Source of the DNA: Rubrimonas sp036770645
GTDB taxonomy: Bacteria > Pseudomonadota > Alphaproteobacteria > Rhodobacterales > Rhodobacteraceae
NCBI GenBank assembly: GCA_036770645.1
Contig: DAIPIU010000044.1
Span: 1 to 23,200 of the forward strand
DNA: 23,200 nt
Direction: 5' to 3'
Below, in pieces: positions 16,061 through 22,025 of this stretch. Both the position numbers and the translations under genes were made by a program. Under the pieces are notes generated by a model. It searched no databases. It was not told the origin of the DNA and was given only the letters and a program-made list of their open reading frames with translations. Position 1 is the stretch's first letter. Each line of letters opens with the position of its first letter.

Positions 16061-16410
16061 CACATGAATCCGAGTTCGAGCCTGGCCTCGTCGGACAGCC
16101 TGTCCATGCCCCAGGGGGGTTCCCAGACCAGGTTGACGTCGACGGTCTTGACGCCCGCCACCGGGGCCACGGCGTCGGCGACCCAGCCGGGCATCTCTCC
16201 CGCGACGGGGCAGCCGGGGGCGGTCAGCGTCATGTCGATGTCCACCGCGCCCTCGGCGTCGATGCCGATGCGGTAGACGAGGCCGAGGTCGTAGATGTTG
16301 ACCGGGATCTCCGGGTCGTGAACCGTGCGCAGGGCCGCCACCACCGCCTCGTGCAGCGGGTGGTCGACCGACGAGTCCGCGATCAGCGGTGCGCCTTCCT
16401 GTCCGTCCAT
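16060..16410 (-). CDS. sufT: SufT, MIP18/DUF59-family Fe-S assembly factor
   Basis: A 116-residue protein of the MIP18 (DUF59) family, which helps mature Fe-S proteins and is often encoded with suf genes. The conserved opening HDPEIPVNIYDLGLVYRI (31–48) is followed by MTLTAPGCPVAGEM with the family cysteine at residue 67, and the end reads VDVNLVWEPPWGMDRLSDEA, all typical of SufT. I prefer the ATG at 16410, which a GGGGGA precedes by about 10 bases; an in-frame ATG at 16458 would add 16 residues but overlaps the predicted promoter. In many relatives sufT follows sufS in one operon; here the upstream neighbour is the divergent tgt gene, so sufT and sufA are separated from any sufBCDS cluster. 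It leads a minus-strand operon with the two genes that follow. Confidence 0.92.
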   Translation of the reverse strand: MDGQEGAPLIADSSVDHPLHEAVVAALRTVHDPEIPVNIYDLGLVYRIGIDAEGAVDIDMTLTAPGCPVAGEMPGWVADAVAPVAGVKTVDVNLVWEPPWGMDRLSDEARLELGFM

Positions 16411-16444
16411 GCGACTCAAGTCCCCCAGCCCGAAAGCCCGACCC

Positions 16445-16471
16445 TTTCTCTCGGCCATCCCGAGATATAAG
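16445..16471 (+). promoter_or_regulatory. Candidate promoter of tgt
   Basis: TATAAG at 16466–16471 matches the -10 consensus at five of six positions; a weak TTTCTC lies 15 bases upstream at 16445–16450. The transcript would start about 26 bases before the tgt GTG. It shares its AT-rich core with the opposite-strand sufT promoter. Confidence 0.35.
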
Positions 16472-16491
16472 CCCCCCGGACGCATCTGCAA
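16464..16491 (-). promoter_or_regulatory. Candidate promoter of the sufT operon
   Basis: On the minus strand TTGCAG (16491–16486) is followed after 16 bases by TATATC (16469–16464), leaving about 53 bases to the sufT ATG. The only AT-rich segment of the 93-base divergent gap lies here. Confidence 0.4.
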
Positions 16492-16503
16492 AGGATCATC
16501 GCG

Positions 16504-17625
16504 GTGTTCCGCTTCGCCATCCACGCCACAGACGGCCGGGCCCGCGCCGGCTGCATCGAGACGCCGCGCGGCGCGATCCGCACGCCCGCCTTCATGCCGG
16601 TGGGCACGGCGGCCACGGTCAAGGCGATGCTGCCCGACAGCGTGCGGGCCACGGGCGCGGACATCCTGCTGGGCAACACCTATCACCTGATGCTGCGCCC
16701 GGGGGCCGAGCGCGTGGCGCGGCTGGGGGGGCTGCACCGCCTCATGAACTGGGACCGGCCGATCCTGACCGATTCGGGCGGCTTCCAGGTGATGAGCCTG
16801 TCGGCGCTGCGCCGCATGAGCGAGGAGGGCGTGCGCTTCCGCAGCCATGTCGACGGGGCCGAGCACATGCTGACCCCCGAGCGCAGCATGGAGATCCAGC
16901 GCCTGCTGGGCTCGGACATCGTGATGGCCTTCGACGAATGCACCCCGCACCCGGCCGACGAGGCCACCGCCGCGGCCTCGATGCGCCTGTCGATGCGCTG
17001 GGCGCGGCGGTCGCGCGAGGCCTTCGGCGACCGCCCCGGCCATGCGCTGTTCGGCATCCAGCAGGGGGCGCTGCACCGCGACCTGCGCGCCGAGAGCGCC
17101 GAGGCGCTGAAGGCCATCGGCTTCGACGGCTACGCCGTCGGCGGGCTGGCGGTGGGGGAGGGGCAGGAAGCGATGTTCGGCGTGCTCGACCACGCGCCAG
17201 CCATGCTGCCCGCGGACCGGCCGCGCTATCTGATGGGCGTGGGCAAGCCCGACGACATCCTGGGCGCGGTGCAGCGCGGCATCGACATGTTCGACTGCGT
17301 GCTGCCCAGCCGCTCGGGCCGCACCGGGCAGGCGCTGACGCGGCGCGGCGCGGTCAACGTCAAGAACGCCCGCCATGCCGACGACCCGCGGCCGCTCGAC
17401 CCCGACTGCGCCTGCCCCTGCTGCAGCGGCTATTGCCGGGCCTACCTGCACCATCTGTTCAAGGCCGGCGAGATCCTGTGCTCGATGCTGCTGACATGGC
17501 ACAACCTGCACTACTATCAGGAGTTGATGGCCGGCATCCGGGACGCCGTGGCGCAAGGCCGCCTCGACGCATTCGCCGCGGATTTCCACGCGCGGCGGGC
17601 CGGGGGCGACCTGCCGCCATTGTGA
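16504..17625 (+). CDS. tgt: Queuine tRNA-ribosyltransferase (tRNA-guanine transglycosylase)
   Basis: A 373-residue TIM-barrel enzyme that swaps the wobble guanine of tRNA-Asp, -Asn, -His and -Tyr for the queuosine precursor preQ1. Key residues are visible: the general base Asp90 in LTDSGGFQVMSL, the nucleophile Asp264 in MFDCVLPSRSGR, the base-binding GIQQGALHRDLR loop and YAVGGLAVGE, and the zinc site with Cys302, Cys304, Cys307 and His333. Length is typical. The start is the GTG at 16504, with AAGGA 8 bases upstream; no in-frame ATG is placed better. It is divergent from sufT and converges on the FadL-type gene with only 9 bases between stops. No queA or queuosine-synthesis gene is in the window. 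Confidence 0.98.
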   Translation: MFRFAIHATDGRARAGCIETPRGAIRTPAFMPVGTAATVKAMLPDSVRATGADILLGNTYHLMLRPGAERVARLGGLHRLMNWDRPILTDSGGFQVMSLSALRRMSEEGVRFRSHVDGAEHMLTPERSMEIQRLLGSDIVMAFDECTPHPADEATAAASMRLSMRWARRSREAFGDRPGHALFGIQQGALHRDLRAESAEALKAIGFDGYAVGGLAVGEGQEAMFGVLDHAPAMLPADRPRYLMGVGKPDDILGAVQRGIDMFDCVLPSRSGRTGQALTRRGAVNVKNARHADDPRPLDPDCACPCCSGYCRAYLHHLFKAGEILCSMLLTWHNLHYYQELMAGIRDAVAQGRLDAFAADFHARRAGGDLPPL

Positions 17626-17630
17626 GCGGC

Positions 17631-17645
17631 GGGCCTAGAAGGCCC
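17631..17645. terminator. Short two-way hairpin between tgt and the FadL-type gene
   Basis: GGGCCT at 17631–17636 and AGGCCC at 17640–17645 form a perfect 6-bp stem with an AGA loop; the FadL-type stop codon (17635–17637) lies across stem and loop. It starts 5 bases after the tgt stop. No T-tract is present. Confidence 0.4.
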
Positions 17646-18852
17646 AGCGCAGGTTGGCCTGGATCACATGCGCCATGCTGTCGGTGTAGTCGACCCGCTG
17701 GCCCTGGACAGGGGGCGTGCGCATGGTCACCTCGGTGTCGTCGAACAGGATCAGCGTGTAGCCGAAGTCGAAGCCCACGGCATCGGTGATCGCGTAGGAG
17801 GCGCCGGCCGACAGCCACCAGCGGTCGCCATCGGGCGTGCGCACGGTGCGGAAGGCGTCGCGCGTCGGGGTGAGGTCGCGCGCCGCGCCGCCGCGCAGGG
17901 TCAGCCTGTCCGACAGGTCGTATTCGGCCCCGACCGAGACCATCCACGAATCCTCGTAGTTCTGCGGGTCGTCGCTGATGACGGTGCCGGTCGAATCCTC
18001 GGTGATCAGGATGTTCTCGAAGGCGCTCCAGCCGGTCCATTCGACCTCGGCCATCAGGCGCAGGTCCGGCCGGACCTCCTGGATGGCCCCGAAGCTGACG
18101 ACGGCCGGCAGGTCGAAGGCGGCCTTGCCGCTCGCGCCCGGGAACACGGGGAAATTGTCCGACAGGGACCCCTCCAGTTCGTGCTCGAAGCCGGAGCGGA
18201 AGGCGAGGCCGAGCTGCGTGCCCGGCAGCGGCTCCGCGGCGAAGCCGATGACGAAGCCGACATCGAAGCCGTCGCCCTCGATCGAACCGACCGGATCGGG
18301 CCCGAGGCTCACGCGGCTGCTCAGCTTGGCGTCGGCGTACTGGATCACCAGCCCGGCCCCGACGGTGAACTGCGGGGCCGGCGTGTACGAGATCATGGGC
18401 GTGACGTTGATCGTGGTCAGTTCCGAGCGCACGCCGTCGAAGGACCCGGTGAACTCGGCGGCGTATTCGGTCGCCAGCCCGAAGGGCGCGTGGGTCGCGA
18501 GGCCCAGCACGATCTCGGGCGAGACGCGCCAGCCGGCGATGAAGGACGGCACGACGGCATTCTCGTTCGGCTCGTCCTCGGTCGTCAGCGGCCCGAAGCC
18601 GGGCGCGGTGCGCGCGTCGCCGCTGGCGAGGATCAGCGCGGCGCCGGCGGAGATCTCCCGGCTCTCCACCCCGCGCAACGCCGCGGGGTTCTGGATGGCG
18701 AGGCTGACATCGGTTGCGTTCGCCGTGCGGCCGGCCAGCGCGGCGCCCAGCGCCGTGGCCGAGCCCTCGCGCAGCTGGAAGGCCGCGCCCTGGGCGGAGG
18801 TGGCGGCGGCGGATGCGATGGCCGCGGCGGCGGCGAGGCGTCTTGCGCTCAT
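17635..18852 (-). CDS. OmpP1/FadL/TodX-family outer-membrane transport protein
   Basis: A 405-residue outer-membrane beta-barrel of the family that imports long-chain fatty acids or aromatic hydrocarbons. A signal peptide (about residues 1–22, ending SAQGA) is followed by AAFQLREGSATALGAALAGR and NPAAL, the plugging N-terminal hatch motif of FadL proteins. Alternating beta-strand sequences fill the remainder, including YTPAPQFTVGAGLVIQYADA, and the last strand ends in the outer-membrane export signal LRWAF. GGGGAG lies about 8 bases before the ATG at 18852. Two AT-rich inverted repeats and a GC hairpin upstream suggest regulated expression. It is downstream, on the same strand, of a secreted protein gene, but a 155-base gap separates them. 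The substrate cannot be read; fatty acid is the default guess and hydrocarbon is possible. Confidence 0.92.
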   Translation of the reverse strand: MSARRLAAAAAIASAAATSAQGAAFQLREGSATALGAALAGRTANATDVSLAIQNPAALRGVESREISAGAALILASGDARTAPGFGPLTTEDEPNENAVVPSFIAGWRVSPEIVLGLATHAPFGLATEYAAEFTGSFDGVRSELTTINVTPMISYTPAPQFTVGAGLVIQYADAKLSSRVSLGPDPVGSIEGDGFDVGFVIGFAAEPLPGTQLGLAFRSGFEHELEGSLSDNFPVFPGASGKAAFDLPAVVSFGAIQEVRPDLRLMAEVEWTGWSAFENILITEDSTGTVISDDPQNYEDSWMVSVGAEYDLSDRLTLRGGAARDLTPTRDAFRTVRTPDGDRWWLSAGASYAITDAVGFDFGYTLILFDDTEVTMRTPPVQGQRVDYTDSMAHVIQANLRWAF

Positions 18853-18872
18853 GCTGTCTCTCCCCGAAGGCG

Positions 18873-18893
18873 CGGCGGCGTTTCTCGCCGCCG
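18873..18893 (-). promoter_or_regulatory. Hairpin just upstream of the FadL-type start
   Basis: CGGCGGCG at 18873–18880 and CGCCGCCG at 18886–18893 form a perfect 8-bp stem with a 5-base loop, 20 bases before the ATG and immediately outside the ribosome site. It could be a leader structure or the terminator of the upstream gene, although it is 115 bases from that gene's stop. Confidence 0.35.
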
Positions 18894-18941
18894 TTCGCTG
18901 CCTGCAACGGTGGCGGCGTCATGCCGCGCGCACAACGCAGG

Positions 18942-18958
18942 ATTGCGCCGACGGCAAT
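18942..18958. promoter_or_regulatory. Inverted repeat upstream of the FadL-type gene (site 2)
   Basis: ATTGC at 18942–18946 and GCAAT at 18954–18958 form an inverted repeat with a 7-base spacer, about 90 bases upstream of the FadL-type ATG. Spacer length equals that of the stronger repeat at 18979–18997; the half-sites differ. Confidence 0.3.
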
Positions 18959-18978
18959 GTCGCCCGCGGGTGTGGCCT

Positions 18979-18997
18979 ACAATTCTCACCAAATTGT
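18979..18997. promoter_or_regulatory. AT-rich inverted repeat, candidate operator (site 1)
   Basis: ACAATT at 18979–18984 and AATTGT at 18992–18997 are perfect inverted half-sites separated by 7 bases, within the most AT-rich stretch of a very GC-rich gap. The 19-bp size fits a dimeric regulator. It lies 127 bases upstream of the FadL-type ATG and 11 bases past the stop of the secreted-protein gene. I do not recognise it as a known regulator's site. Confidence 0.4.
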
Positions 18998-19007
18998 TGC
19001 GGTCGAG

Positions 19008-19934
19008 TCAGGGCGGCGCGCGGAAGGCGCGAAAGGCGATGTCCGGGGCGCTCGCGTTGTGGCGCGAGGGGATGTCGCGCCCGAAGGCGGCCTCCGCCGC
19101 GCGGGCCTCGCCGAGTTCCGCGATGGGGACGGGCGGTCCCGCCGGCCCGTCCGGTCCGCGCAGCACCACCCGGGCGATGTCGGCGTTGTCGGGGGCGACG
19201 TGCATCGAGCTGAGCATCGCGAAGGTCTCCGCGCCCTCGGGCCGGTCGAGCGTCGCCGAAAGGCGCGTCCGGGTCCGGTCGACGGCGTCGAGCGTCACGA
19301 CCGCGCCGCCGCCGCGCGCGAAGCCGAGCCACCAGGTCAGGGTCTCGGGGTGGAAGCGGATCTCGGCCAGGCGCACCAGCGGCCGGCGGTCGGTCTCGAC
19401 CGGGCCGATCAGGAACGAGGCGCCGTAGCCGGTGAGGTCCCGGCCCTCGGGCGGCAGCGGGCGGGCGCGCCAGTAGCCGTCGGGGGGGTAGAGCACCACC
19501 ACCTCGTAGGGGCCGGCCGGCGTCTTGACGAAGAGCTGTGTGAGGTGGATGCCGCGGAAGGTCCGGTCCCCGATATGCAGCGGCGGCTCCTCCTCGCGCC
19601 AGCGCGCCGGCAGGCGCCAGCCGCGCAGCATGATTCGGTCGTCCTCGTAGAGCGTGCGGTCGAAGACGTCCTCGACATGCCAGATGGGTTCGTCGGGAAA
19701 CTCGCAGCCGGTGAAGTCGGGCGCGATGTTGTCCCATGACAGGCCCGCGAGATAGGCGGGATGCGTCGCGACCACCTCGAAGGCGGCGACCGCGGGGTGG
19801 TTCAGCTCGACGAGGACATTGTCCATCTCGGCGCAGCGCGTCTGGTAGCCGACCGAGCGCAGCGAGACCGAGACCTCCGCGCCGGGCGACATCGAGGGCG
19901 CGAGCAGGGCGAGGGCGGCGATCAGGCGGCGCAT
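19008..19934 (-). CDS. Secreted protein of unknown function
   Basis: I do not recognise a functional family. The protein has 308 residues with a signal peptide (about 1–19, MRRLIAALALLAPSMSPGA). The mature part has two cysteines, Cys34 (QTRCAEMD) and Cys77 (FTGCEFPDEP), which could form a disulfide in the periplasm. It is rich in beta-strand and aromatic residues (LSWDNIAPDF, YPPDGYWRARPL, LTWWLGFARGGGAVVTLDAV) and has no recognisable catalytic motif or lipobox. The ATG at 19934 is chosen because GGAG lies 8 bases before it and the signal peptide begins there; the frame is open far upstream but overlaps NDUFA12. It lies divergent from NDUFA12 and upstream of the FadL-type gene on the same strand. 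An envelope role is a guess. Confidence 0.75.
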   Translation of the reverse strand: MRRLIAALALLAPSMSPGAEVSVSLRSVGYQTRCAEMDNVLVELNHPAVAAFEVVATHPAYLAGLSWDNIAPDFTGCEFPDEPIWHVEDVFDRTLYEDDRIMLRGWRLPARWREEEPPLHIGDRTFRGIHLTQLFVKTPAGPYEVVVLYPPDGYWRARPLPPEGRDLTGYGASFLIGPVETDRRPLVRLAEIRFHPETLTWWLGFARGGGAVVTLDAVDRTRTRLSATLDRPEGAETFAMLSSMHVAPDNADIARVVLRGPDGPAGPPVPIAELGEARAAEAAFGRDIPSRHNASAPDIAFRAFRAPP

Positions 19935-20023
19935 CGGGCGGCTCCGTGTCGGGCAGGCGGGCGGGGGGGAATGCCGGCGGCGCGGGGCCCCCGCGACCCT
20001 GCGGCACCGGGGCCGCGGCTGGA

Positions 20024-20067
20024 CGCGGGGGCGGCGGCGGGCCATAGTCCGCCCGCGCCGCCCCGCG
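20024..20067. other. Very long GC hairpin upstream of the NDUFA12 gene
   Basis: Bases 20024–20042 fold onto 20051–20067 with about 17 base pairs and two single-base bulges, around an 8-base loop CATAGTCC (20043–20050). Core arms are GCGGGC (20037–20042) with GCCCGC (20051–20056), extended by GGGGCGGC and GCCGCCCC. It ends 26 bases before the NDUFA12 start. The 159-base divergent gap otherwise shows only the secreted-protein gene's ribosome site. Confidence 0.55.
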
Positions 20068-20093
20068 GGGGCCAGACCGGACAGGCATGCCGC

Positions 20094-20474
20094 ATGAGCC
20101 TTTTTGACCGCATCTTCACCTGGTGGAACGGCCACACCCTCGGCACCCAGCTCTATACGCGCCGCCACGGCGAGCGCGTGGGCGAGGACGAGCAAGGCAA
20201 CATCTACTACCAGGCCGAGAGCGGCAAGCGGCGCTGGGTGATCTTCAACGGCGAGACCGAGGCGAGCCGGATCTCGCCCGACTGGCACGGCTGGATGCAC
20301 CACACCTTCGACGCGCCGCCCAGCGTCGCGCCGCTGGCCGTCAAGCCGTGGGAAAAGCCGCATGCGCCGAACCTGACCGGCACGGCGGCGGCCTATGCGC
20401 CGCCGGGCTCGCTGCGCGGCGACGCCTCCCGCGCGCCGGCGACCGGCGACTACCAGCCCTGGACGCCCGAGTAA
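20094..20474 (+). CDS. NADH:ubiquinone oxidoreductase subunit NDUFA12 (B17.2) family
   Basis: A 126-residue accessory subunit of respiratory complex I, homologous to mitochondrial NDUFA12 and found in bacteria mainly among alphaproteobacteria. Signature segments run in order: WWNGHTLGTQLYTRRHGERV (10–29), DEQGNIYYQ (32–40), KRRWVIFNGETEASRISPDW (45–64), WHGWMHH (64–70) and PWEKPHAPNLTGT (85–97). It is a peripheral protein on the matrix or cytoplasmic side of the complex. The C-terminal YQPWTPE is the usual end. The MlaD-like gene starts 4 bases after the stop, so these are probably co-transcribed, as in related genomes. The complex I nuo genes themselves are not in this window. Confidence 0.95.
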   Translation: MSLFDRIFTWWNGHTLGTQLYTRRHGERVGEDEQGNIYYQAESGKRRWVIFNGETEASRISPDWHGWMHHTFDAPPSVAPLAVKPWEKPHAPNLTGTAAAYAPPGSLRGDASRAPATGDYQPWTPE

Positions 20475-20478
20475 GCCG

Positions 20479-20922
20479 ATGTCGGAGAGCGTGGTCGAGA
20501 CGGCGATCGGGGCGGCGGTGATCGCGGTCGCGGCCGGATTCATCGTCTATGCGTCGCAGTTCGCGGGCGCCTCGGCCGCCGGCAGCTACGAGCTGACCGC
20601 CAGTTTCCGCAAGGCCGAGGGGCTTTCGGTCGGCGGGGACGTGCGGATCTCGGGGGTCAAGGTCGGCTCGGTGCGCCGCATGGGCCTCGACCCCGACAGC
20701 TTCGAGGCCCGCGTCCTGCTGGCGGTGCGCAACGACGTCTCGATCCCGGACGACAGCGCCGCGACCATCGCCAGCGACGGGTTGCTGGGCGGGGCGCATG
20801 TCGCGATCCAGCCCGGCGGGTCCGAGTTCGCGATCCCGCCCGGCGGCGAGATCACCATCACGCAGAGCTCGGTGAGCATCATGGACCTCATCGGCCGGAT
20901 GATCACCGGCGGCGGGCAGTGA
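20479..20922 (+). CDS. mlaD: MCE-domain protein, MlaD-like
   Basis: A 147-residue inner-membrane-anchored periplasmic protein. It has an N-terminal membrane helix (about 7–27) and one MCE domain (about 38–115: YELTASFRKAEGLSVGGDVR and ISGVKVGSV), then ISDGLLGG-like ATIASDGLLGGAHVAIQPGG. In the Mla system MlaD forms a hexameric ring that carries phospholipids between the outer membrane and the MlaFEB ABC transporter. The permease and ATPase genes are not next to it here, which is common in this group. The length, with one MCE domain and a short tail ending IMDLIGRMITGGGQ, matches MlaD. It starts 4 bases after NDUFA12 and its stop overlaps the start of the DUF2155 gene (GTGA), so translation is likely coupled. 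Confidence 0.93.
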   Translation: MSESVVETAIGAAVIAVAAGFIVYASQFAGASAAGSYELTASFRKAEGLSVGGDVRISGVKVGSVRRMGLDPDSFEARVLLAVRNDVSIPDDSAATIASDGLLGGAHVAIQPGGSEFAIPPGGEITITQSSVSIMDLIGRMITGGGQ

Positions 20923-21356
20923 GCCCGGGGCCGCTCGGCGGCGCGATGGCGCTTCTCGCGGCGCTCGGCCCGGGCGACGCGGCGGGTCGGAGCGAGAGCC
21001 CGCGCCTGCACCGCCTGCCGCCCGCGGCGCAGGCCGCGCCGGAGGGCTGGACCGGACTGCCGGTCGCCGTGCTGCGCGGCCTCGACAAATCCTCCGGTCT
21101 CGTCTCGACCTTCGAGGTCGCCGTGGGTTCGGTCGCGCCGTTCGGACGCCTCGAGATCACGGTGAACGCCTGCCGCGTGCCGCCTGCGGGCGAGGACGCC
21201 GCCGCGCATCTGGCCATCCTCGACCGCAAGGGGCAGGGGACGCTGGTGTTTTCGGGGTGGATGGTGGCGTCTAGCCCCGCCGTCTCGGCGCTCGACCATC
21301 CGCGCTACGATGTCTGGACGCTCGCCTGCAGCACCGCGTCGGCATCGCCGTCCTGA
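20919..21356 (+). CDS. DUF2155-domain protein
   Basis: A 145-residue protein carrying the alphaproteobacterial DUF2155 domain (about residues 45–138): LRGLDKSSGLVSTFEVAVGS, FGRLEITVNACRVPP, AHLAILDRKG, FSGWMVASSPAVSALDHPRYDVWTLAC split by short gaps. Function is unknown; members are usually exported. The likely start is the GTG at 20919, overlapping the mlaD stop; an ATG at 20946 is an alternative. The N-terminal hydrophobic stretch is short, so export is uncertain. The conserved part ends near DVWTLAC and the last seven residues are extra. The final 52 bases run over the end of the opposite-strand aat gene. Operon partners are NDUFA12 and mlaD. Confidence 0.85.
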   Translation: MSPGPLGGAMALLAALGPGDAAGRSESPRLHRLPPAAQAAPEGWTGLPVAVLRGLDKSSGLVSTFEVAVGSVAPFGRLEITVNACRVPPAGEDAAAHLAILDRKGQGTLVFSGWMVASSPAVSALDHPRYDVWTLACSTASASPS

Positions 21357-21961
21357 TCGAAACCGAAGAAGTCGGCGCGCCGGCCCAGCGCCGCGTCGAG
21401 TTGCCGGTGATAGTCGTCGCGCGCGATGCGGCGCGCCCCGAACTTCGCCAGGTGGTCGGTGACGAACTGGCTGTCCAGCAACGCGAAACCGCCCGCGCGC
21501 AGCCGCGCCACCAGATGCACCAGCGCGATCTTCGAGGCATCGGTGCGCCGGTGGAACATGCTTTCGCCGAAGAACGCCGCGCCCATGCGCACGCCGTAGA
21601 GGCCGCCGGCAAGCATGCCGTCCATGCGCACCTCGATGGAGTGGGCATAGCCCATGCGGTGCAGCGCGACGTAAAGGCCCCGGATGTCGCCGTTGATCCA
21701 GGTCTCGTCGCGATCCGCGCAGGCGTCGATCACCGCCTCGAAATCGCCGTCGACCGCGACCGTGTAGCCCCCCGCCCGGATGCGTTTCCGCAGCGAGCGC
21801 GGCACGTGGAAGTCGTCCAGCGGCAGCACGCCGCGGAACTTCGGGTCGACCCAGAACACGCCCTGGGCCTCCGCCCCGTCGGCCATGGGGAACACCCCGG
21901 CCGCATAGGCGCGCAGGATCAGCGTGGGCGTGAGCTCGAGGTGGCTGTCGTCCTTGGGCAC
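21305..21961 (-). CDS. aat: Leucyl/phenylalanyl-tRNA--protein transferase
   Basis: A 218-residue enzyme that adds leucine or phenylalanine to proteins with an N-terminal Arg or Lys, marking them for ClpAP by the N-end rule. Family motifs are complete: LRAYAAGVFPMAD (16–28), WVDPKFRGVLP (37–47), TWINGDI (87–93), GYAHSIEVR (104–112), AAFFGESMF (128–136) and LLDSQFVTDHLAKFGA (161–176). The start is the GTG at 21961, with AGGAGGG about 11 bases upstream; there is no in-frame upstream start. It follows the biotin carboxylase gene on the same strand after 64 bases. Its last 52 bases overlap the tail of the DUF2155 gene on the other strand. Confidence 0.96.
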   Translation of the reverse strand: MPKDDSHLELTPTLILRAYAAGVFPMADGAEAQGVFWVDPKFRGVLPLDDFHVPRSLRKRIRAGGYTVAVDGDFEAVIDACADRDETWINGDIRGLYVALHRMGYAHSIEVRMDGMLAGGLYGVRMGAAFFGESMFHRRTDASKIALVHLVARLRAGGFALLDSQFVTDHLAKFGARRIARDDYHRQLDAALGRRADFFGFDQDGDADAVLQASVQTS

Positions 21962-22025
21962 TGGTCGCGGTTCCCTCCTGTCCGACTGTCGCCGGGCGAG
22001 GGCCCCGCTGCAAGCGAAAGCCGCG

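Noticed and set aside
14276..16276. A 666-codon plus-strand frame over tpiA, sufA and the small membrane protein gene
   Set aside because: It is antisense to recognisable proteins and has no family motif of its own.
17668..19428. A 586-codon plus-strand frame opposite the FadL-type and secreted-protein genes
   Set aside because: It lacks motifs, covers two well-supported genes and a gap, and has shadow-like composition.
19935..20543. Upstream extension of the secreted-protein frame to 20543
   Set aside because: It runs opposite NDUFA12 and mlaD, and the signal peptide and ribosome site place the start at 19934.
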